Of a DNA stretch of 25,464 bases, positions 23,188 to 25,464 are shown in pieces (the stretch's first letter is position 1; every line of letters starts with the position of its first letter). Under the pieces are notes generated by a model, which was given only the letters and a program-made list of their open reading frames with translations, was not told the DNA's origin and did not search any database. Source of the stretch: Alysiella sp. (GTDB taxonomy: Bacteria; Pseudomonadota; Gammaproteobacteria; Burkholderiales; Neisseriaceae); assembly GCF_030525755.1 (NCBI RefSeq), contig NZ_JAUNEC010000024.1:1-25464 (forward strand). Reading direction: 5' to 3'. A program made the translations under genes and the position numbers.

Positions 23188-23778
23188 ATGAACACGCAAA
23201 CCAAAATCGCCCAATATTTCAATGAACTCAATTTCAGGTTCAGGCAGCCTGAAACCGCCAATCCACTCCACGCCCAAACACTCGCCACGCCTTTGGGCGA
23301 TATGCTGGCAATTTGTTCTGCCACAGGCTTGTGTTTGCTGGAATTTGTTGGGCAAGCGCGTTTGGACAGCGAAATCCGCCAAATCGCCCAAGCCAAACGT
23401 GCGGCAATCGTTTTTCAACCCCATGATTTATTAAAAGAAGTTGCCGAACAGGTGCAATCTTATTTTTCAGGCAGCCTGAAAAATTTTTCCGTGCCATTGG
23501 ATTGTGTTGGCACGGATTTTCAACAGCGCGTGTGGCGCATTCTGCAAACCATTCCCTATGGCAAAACCCTATCTTATGCCGAACAAGCCGCAAAATTGGG
23601 CAATCCCAAAGCCGTTCGCGCGGTAGCAGCGGCAAATGGGCGCAACAAAATTTCCATTATCGTGCCATGCCACCGCGTGATTGGCAGCAACGGCACGCTT
23701 ACAGGCTACGCAGGCGGCTTGTCGCGCAAACAATTTTTGTTGGATTGGGAACGCGACCACGCTTTTCAGGCAGCCTGA
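23188..23778 (+). CDS. ogt: Methylated-DNA-[protein]-cysteine S-methyltransferase
   Basis: A 196-residue suicide repair protein that takes the alkyl group from O6-methylguanine or O4-methylthymine onto its own cysteine. The active site PCHRVIG gives C161; GYAGGLSRKQFLL follows, and the helix-turn-helix part FQQRVWRILQTIPYGKTLSY precedes it. There is no AraC-type N-terminal domain, so it is Ogt rather than Ada. It is slightly longer than E. coli Ogt (171), with an N-terminal extension. Three DUS lie in the gene (23239, 23466, 23765), translated in part; the last one supplies the stop as FQAA-TGA. DUS enrichment in DNA-repair genes is known in Neisseriaceae. The gene diverges from the restriction-modification operon. 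Confidence 0.93.
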   Translation: MNTQTKIAQYFNELNFRFRQPETANPLHAQTLATPLGDMLAICSATGLCLLEFVGQARLDSEIRQIAQAKRAAIVFQPHDLLKEVAEQVQSYFSGSLKNFSVPLDCVGTDFQQRVWRILQTIPYGKTLSYAEQAAKLGNPKAVRAVAAANGRNKISIIVPCHRVIGSNGTLTGYAGGLSRKQFLLDWERDHAFQAA

Positions 23779-23970
23779 ATTGGGTTTTGTGTTGATTGTT
23801 TAATGTGAATATTTGTGATTTGAGAACCATTTATGATATTTGAGTTTTAAACGACATATGTCATTTGGTAATATTTTCAATTATTGAATTTTCATGATTT
23901 GATAAAGGAAATTCAGATTGTTAATTTTGTGAACGATAATTTAAGTTATTGACTAGACAGACGTTGTGGT

Positions 23971-24000
23971 TTGAGTAAAATAGGCTGCCTGAAATATAAT
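23971..24000 (+). promoter_or_regulatory. Promoter of rsmD with a DUS as spacer
   Basis: TTGAGT (23971-23976) and TATAAT (23995-24000) are 18 bases apart, and the spacer contains an exact DUS (23982-23993). It lies about 35 bases upstream of rsmD. The preceding AT-rich gap (23779-23970) shows no gene. Confidence 0.65.
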
Positions 24001-24035
24001 GTTATGCTTTAATAATTTTATAGTGGGTAAGCGTG

Positions 24036-24611
24036 ATGGCGAAACACAGTAAACACCGTAATCAGGTACGTATTTGCGGTGGTTTTTTGCGTGGACGTAA
24101 ATTGTTGTTTGATGATGCGCCATCTTTGCGCCCAACGCCTGAAATGGTGCGTGAGCGTCTGTTTAATTGGTTGGGACAGGATTTGACAGGGCGAGTGGTG
24201 TTGGATGTGTTTGCTGGTAGTGGTGCGCTGGGGTTTGAAGCGATTTCGCGTTATGCAGCAAAGGTGGTTATGTGTGAATGGAATATGGATACGGCACGTT
24301 GCCTAAAAAAAATGGCACAGGATTTGGCTGTGTGTCATCAAGTCCAAATTGTTGCGCGAGATGGTTTGTGTTTTTTGACAGAAAATGATGAGAGTTGGGA
24401 TTTGGTATTGTTGGACCCGCCATTTACATGGCAAGATTGGGACAAGTTGTTTGTTATTTTGGAAAAAAAATTAAAAATCGGGGCTTTTGTGTATTTGGAA
24501 GCAGGGAAACTGCCTGAATTGCCAATATGGTTATCGGTTTATCGTGAGAGTCGAGCAGGGCAAAGTCGGCAAATTTTGGCGCAATATGTGCAAGGTGCTG
24601 AAACAAAATGA
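24036..24611 (+). CDS. rsmD: 16S rRNA (guanine(966)-N(2))-methyltransferase
   Basis: A 191-residue enzyme that methylates G966 of 16S rRNA in the small ribosomal subunit using S-adenosylmethionine. The N-terminal RICGGFLRGRKL and LRPTPEMVRERLFNWLG motifs are diagnostic of RsmD; the cofactor-binding motif is VLDVFAGSGALGFEAISR (about 55-72), and the catalytic LLDPPF motif is near residue 131. The start is ATG 24036 with GGGTAAG upstream; an overlapping GTG at 24033 is an alternative. The next gene, a ferredoxin, has its own promoter-like box, so the two may be separate units. Confidence 0.95.
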   Translation: MAKHSKHRNQVRICGGFLRGRKLLFDDAPSLRPTPEMVRERLFNWLGQDLTGRVVLDVFAGSGALGFEAISRYAAKVVMCEWNMDTARCLKKMAQDLAVCHQVQIVARDGLCFLTENDESWDLVLLDPPFTWQDWDKLFVILEKKLKIGAFVYLEAGKLPELPIWLSVYRESRAGQSRQILAQYVQGAETK

Positions 24612-24674
24612 TTTAATAACCATTATCAAGATGTTAAAAAGCGCAATTTAGGCTGCCTGAAAAATAAAACGTGC

Positions 24675-24680
24675 TATAAT
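24675..24680 (+). promoter_or_regulatory. -10 box of the ferredoxin gene
   Basis: A perfect TATAAT lies about 36 bases before the ferredoxin ATG. The expected -35 position falls in a DUS (24650-24661) and matches poorly. Confidence 0.5.
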
Positions 24681-24715
24681 CCGCGCCGCTTTTGAATTGT
24701 AAAAGGAACGCAATA

Positions 24716-24967
24716 ATGTCTCTGTTTATTACTGATGAGTGTATCAACTGTGATGTTTGTGAGCCTGAGTGTCCAAATGATGCGATTTCACAAGGTGAGG
24801 AAATTTATGAAATTGAACCCAGTTTGTGTACGCAATGTGTGGGGCATTATGATGAGCCACAATGTCAGCAAGTTTGTCCAGTGGATTGTATTTTGATTGA
24901 TGAAACTCATCCCGAAACCGAAGAGCAATTGATGGAAAAGTACCACAAAATTGTGGCAAAGAAATAA
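24716..24967 (+). CDS. YfhL-type 2[4Fe-4S] ferredoxin
   Basis: An 83-residue electron-transfer protein with two 4Fe-4S clusters. The first motif is C9-x2-C12-x2-C15-x3-C19-P, and the second is C38-x2-C41-x8-C50-x3-C54-P. The eight-residue insert in the second motif and the helical C-terminal extension (TEEQLMEKYHKIVAKK) are typical of the Allochromatium/YfhL class of low-potential ferredoxins. C58 is an extra cysteine. The start is ATG 24716 with AAGGAA about seven bases upstream. It stands between rsmD and the tRNA cluster with its own TATAAT box. The redox partner is unknown. Confidence 0.93.
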   Translation: MSLFITDECINCDVCEPECPNDAISQGEEIYEIEPSLCTQCVGHYDEPQCQQVCPVDCILIDETHPETEEQLMEKYHKIVAKK

Positions 24968-25014
24968 AGAATCTTTTTAAAACAGTAGGGTGTAATTTTT
25001 TTTGAAAGAAAGTC

Positions 25015-25043
25015 TTGACCTTGTGTTGGACTGGTTGTATAGT
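25015..25043 (+). promoter_or_regulatory. Promoter of the tRNA-tuf operon
   Basis: TTGACC (25015-25020) and TATAGT (25038-25043) are exactly 17 bases apart, 14 bases before the first tRNA. This is the best promoter match in the window, as expected for a stable-RNA operon. Confidence 0.8.
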
Positions 25044-25056
25044 TGCTAATCTGTTT

Positions 25057-25140
25057 GGTGGGATTCCCGAGCGGCCAAAGGGGGCAGACTGTAAATCTGT
25101 TGCGAAAGCTTCGAAGGTTCGAATCCTTCTCCCACCACCA
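25057..25140 (+). tRNA. tRNA-Tyr (GTA)
   Basis: An 84-base tRNA with a long variable arm, as expected for bacterial tRNA-Tyr. The acceptor arms GGTGGGA and TCCCACC pair, the anticodon GTA is at 25091-25093, GGTTCGAATCC forms the T-arm, and CCA is encoded. First of three tRNAs leading into tuf, an order close to E. coli tyrU-glyT-thrT-tufB. Confidence 0.97.
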
Positions 25141-25168
25141 CTTAAATTCCAATTTGGAGCAGGGATTA

Positions 25169-25242
25169 GCGGGTGTAGCTCAATGGTAGAGCAGAAGCCT
25201 TCCAAGCTTACGGTGAGGGTTCGATTCCCTTCACCCGCTCCA
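25169..25242 (+). tRNA. tRNA-Gly (TCC)
   Basis: A 74-base tRNA with acceptor arms GCGGGTG and CACCCGC, anticodon TCC at 25201-25203 in the loop CTTCCAA, GGTTCGATTCC T-arm and encoded CCA. The outermost anticodon-stem pair appears to be a G-A mismatch. It lies 28 bases after tRNA-Tyr. Confidence 0.96.
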
Positions 25243-25293
25243 AATATTATTTGGCTACTTATTTTTAAAATAGGTAGCCATAAAACTGAATAG

Positions 25294-25368
<75 letters not shown>

Positions 25369-25410
25369 CTTAAATATCTGTTTTTAAATCATTTTTGTAA
25401 GGAATTTGCT

Positions 25411-25464
25411 ATGGCTAAGGAAAAATTTGAACGCAGCAAACCGCACGTAAACGTTGGCACCATC
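25411..25464 (+). CDS. tuf: Elongation factor Tu, N-terminal start (partial)
   Basis: The first 18 codons, MAKEKFERSKPHVNVGTI, are those of EF-Tu, the GTPase that delivers aminoacyl-tRNA to the ribosome. AAGGAA lies about seven bases upstream. The gene runs off the window end before the GTP-binding loop. Its place after the tRNA-Tyr/Gly/Thr cluster is the conserved tufB-type arrangement. Confidence 0.97.
   Translation, partial: MAKEKFERSKPHVNVGTI

Larger units (their letters stand above)
316..24661. repeat. Dispersed DNA uptake sequence family (AGGCTGCCTGAA)
   Basis: About 30 exact 12-mers occur on both strands, including 316, 954, 2388, 3826, 4106, 5395, 7163, 7624, 8337, 8925, 9183, 9258, 10387, 11417, 11455, 13070, 13086, 15031, 15048, 17234, 17748, 18532, 18951, 18966, 19515, 21096, 23239, 23466, 23765, 23982 and 24650 (start positions). 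Many are the 15-base TTCAGGCAGCCTGAA, which reads as the Simonsiella-type DUS on one strand and as the Kingella-type AGGCAGCCTGAA on the other. Single-base variants exist, such as AGGCTACCTGAA at 1368. The restriction-modification operon and the symporter gene have none. Confidence 0.95.

Overview
The window looks like chromosomal DNA of a naturally transformable Neisseriaceae. About 30 exact copies of the 12-mer AGGCTGCCTGAA (either strand) are scattered through it. This is a DNA uptake sequence (DUS) and matches the dialect described for the Simonsiella/Alysiella/Conchiformibius branch rather than the ATGCCGTCTGAA form of Neisseria meningitidis. Protein families (UbiM-type hydroxylase, quinone-linked Dld, 'site-specific recombinase' membrane protein, tRNA-Tyr/Gly/Thr-tuf cluster) fit the same family. 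The exact genus is inferred.

Layout. 1-3.8 kb: the 3' end of glmS (+) converges on a minus-strand block glmU, galU, dusA; glmS, glmU and galU supply nucleotide sugars for the envelope. 3.8-5.4 kb: a small lipoprotein gene diverges from a thiamin pyrophosphate (TPP) riboswitch with a terminator, followed by thiB, the periplasmic thiamin-binding protein, without its permease and ATPase genes. 5.5-8.3 kb: dld (D-lactate dehydrogenase), then two small genes of unknown function (a membrane protein and a secreted repeat-like protein). 8.4-11.3 kb: bioH and comF diverge with overlapping start codons, then trmL and an rlpA-like gene. 11.3-18.3 kb: a repeat-bearing intergenic stretch, ubiM, then minus-strand genes for an alanine/glycine:cation symporter, the membrane 'recombinase' and mltG. 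18.4-21.1 kb: a possible short leader transcript, a DUF3817 membrane protein, a DUF4124 secreted protein and guaB. 21.1-23.2 kb: an AT-rich, DUS-free type II restriction-modification operon (restriction enzyme candidate first, cytosine-C5 methyltransferase second), bordered on the guaB side by a paired-hairpin repeat. 23.2-25.5 kb: ogt, rsmD, a 2[4Fe-4S] ferredoxin, then the tRNA-Tyr, tRNA-Gly, tRNA-Thr cluster leading into tuf (truncated by the window end).

Most of the window is ordinary housekeeping DNA. The parts most worth a second look are the restriction-modification module with an unrecognised nuclease and a promoter lying against the ogt start codon; the TPP riboswitch, whose terminator and aptamer share a competing near-repeat; and the way DUS copies are reused as terminators, promoter spacers and stop codons. 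No clearly new multi-gene system was found.
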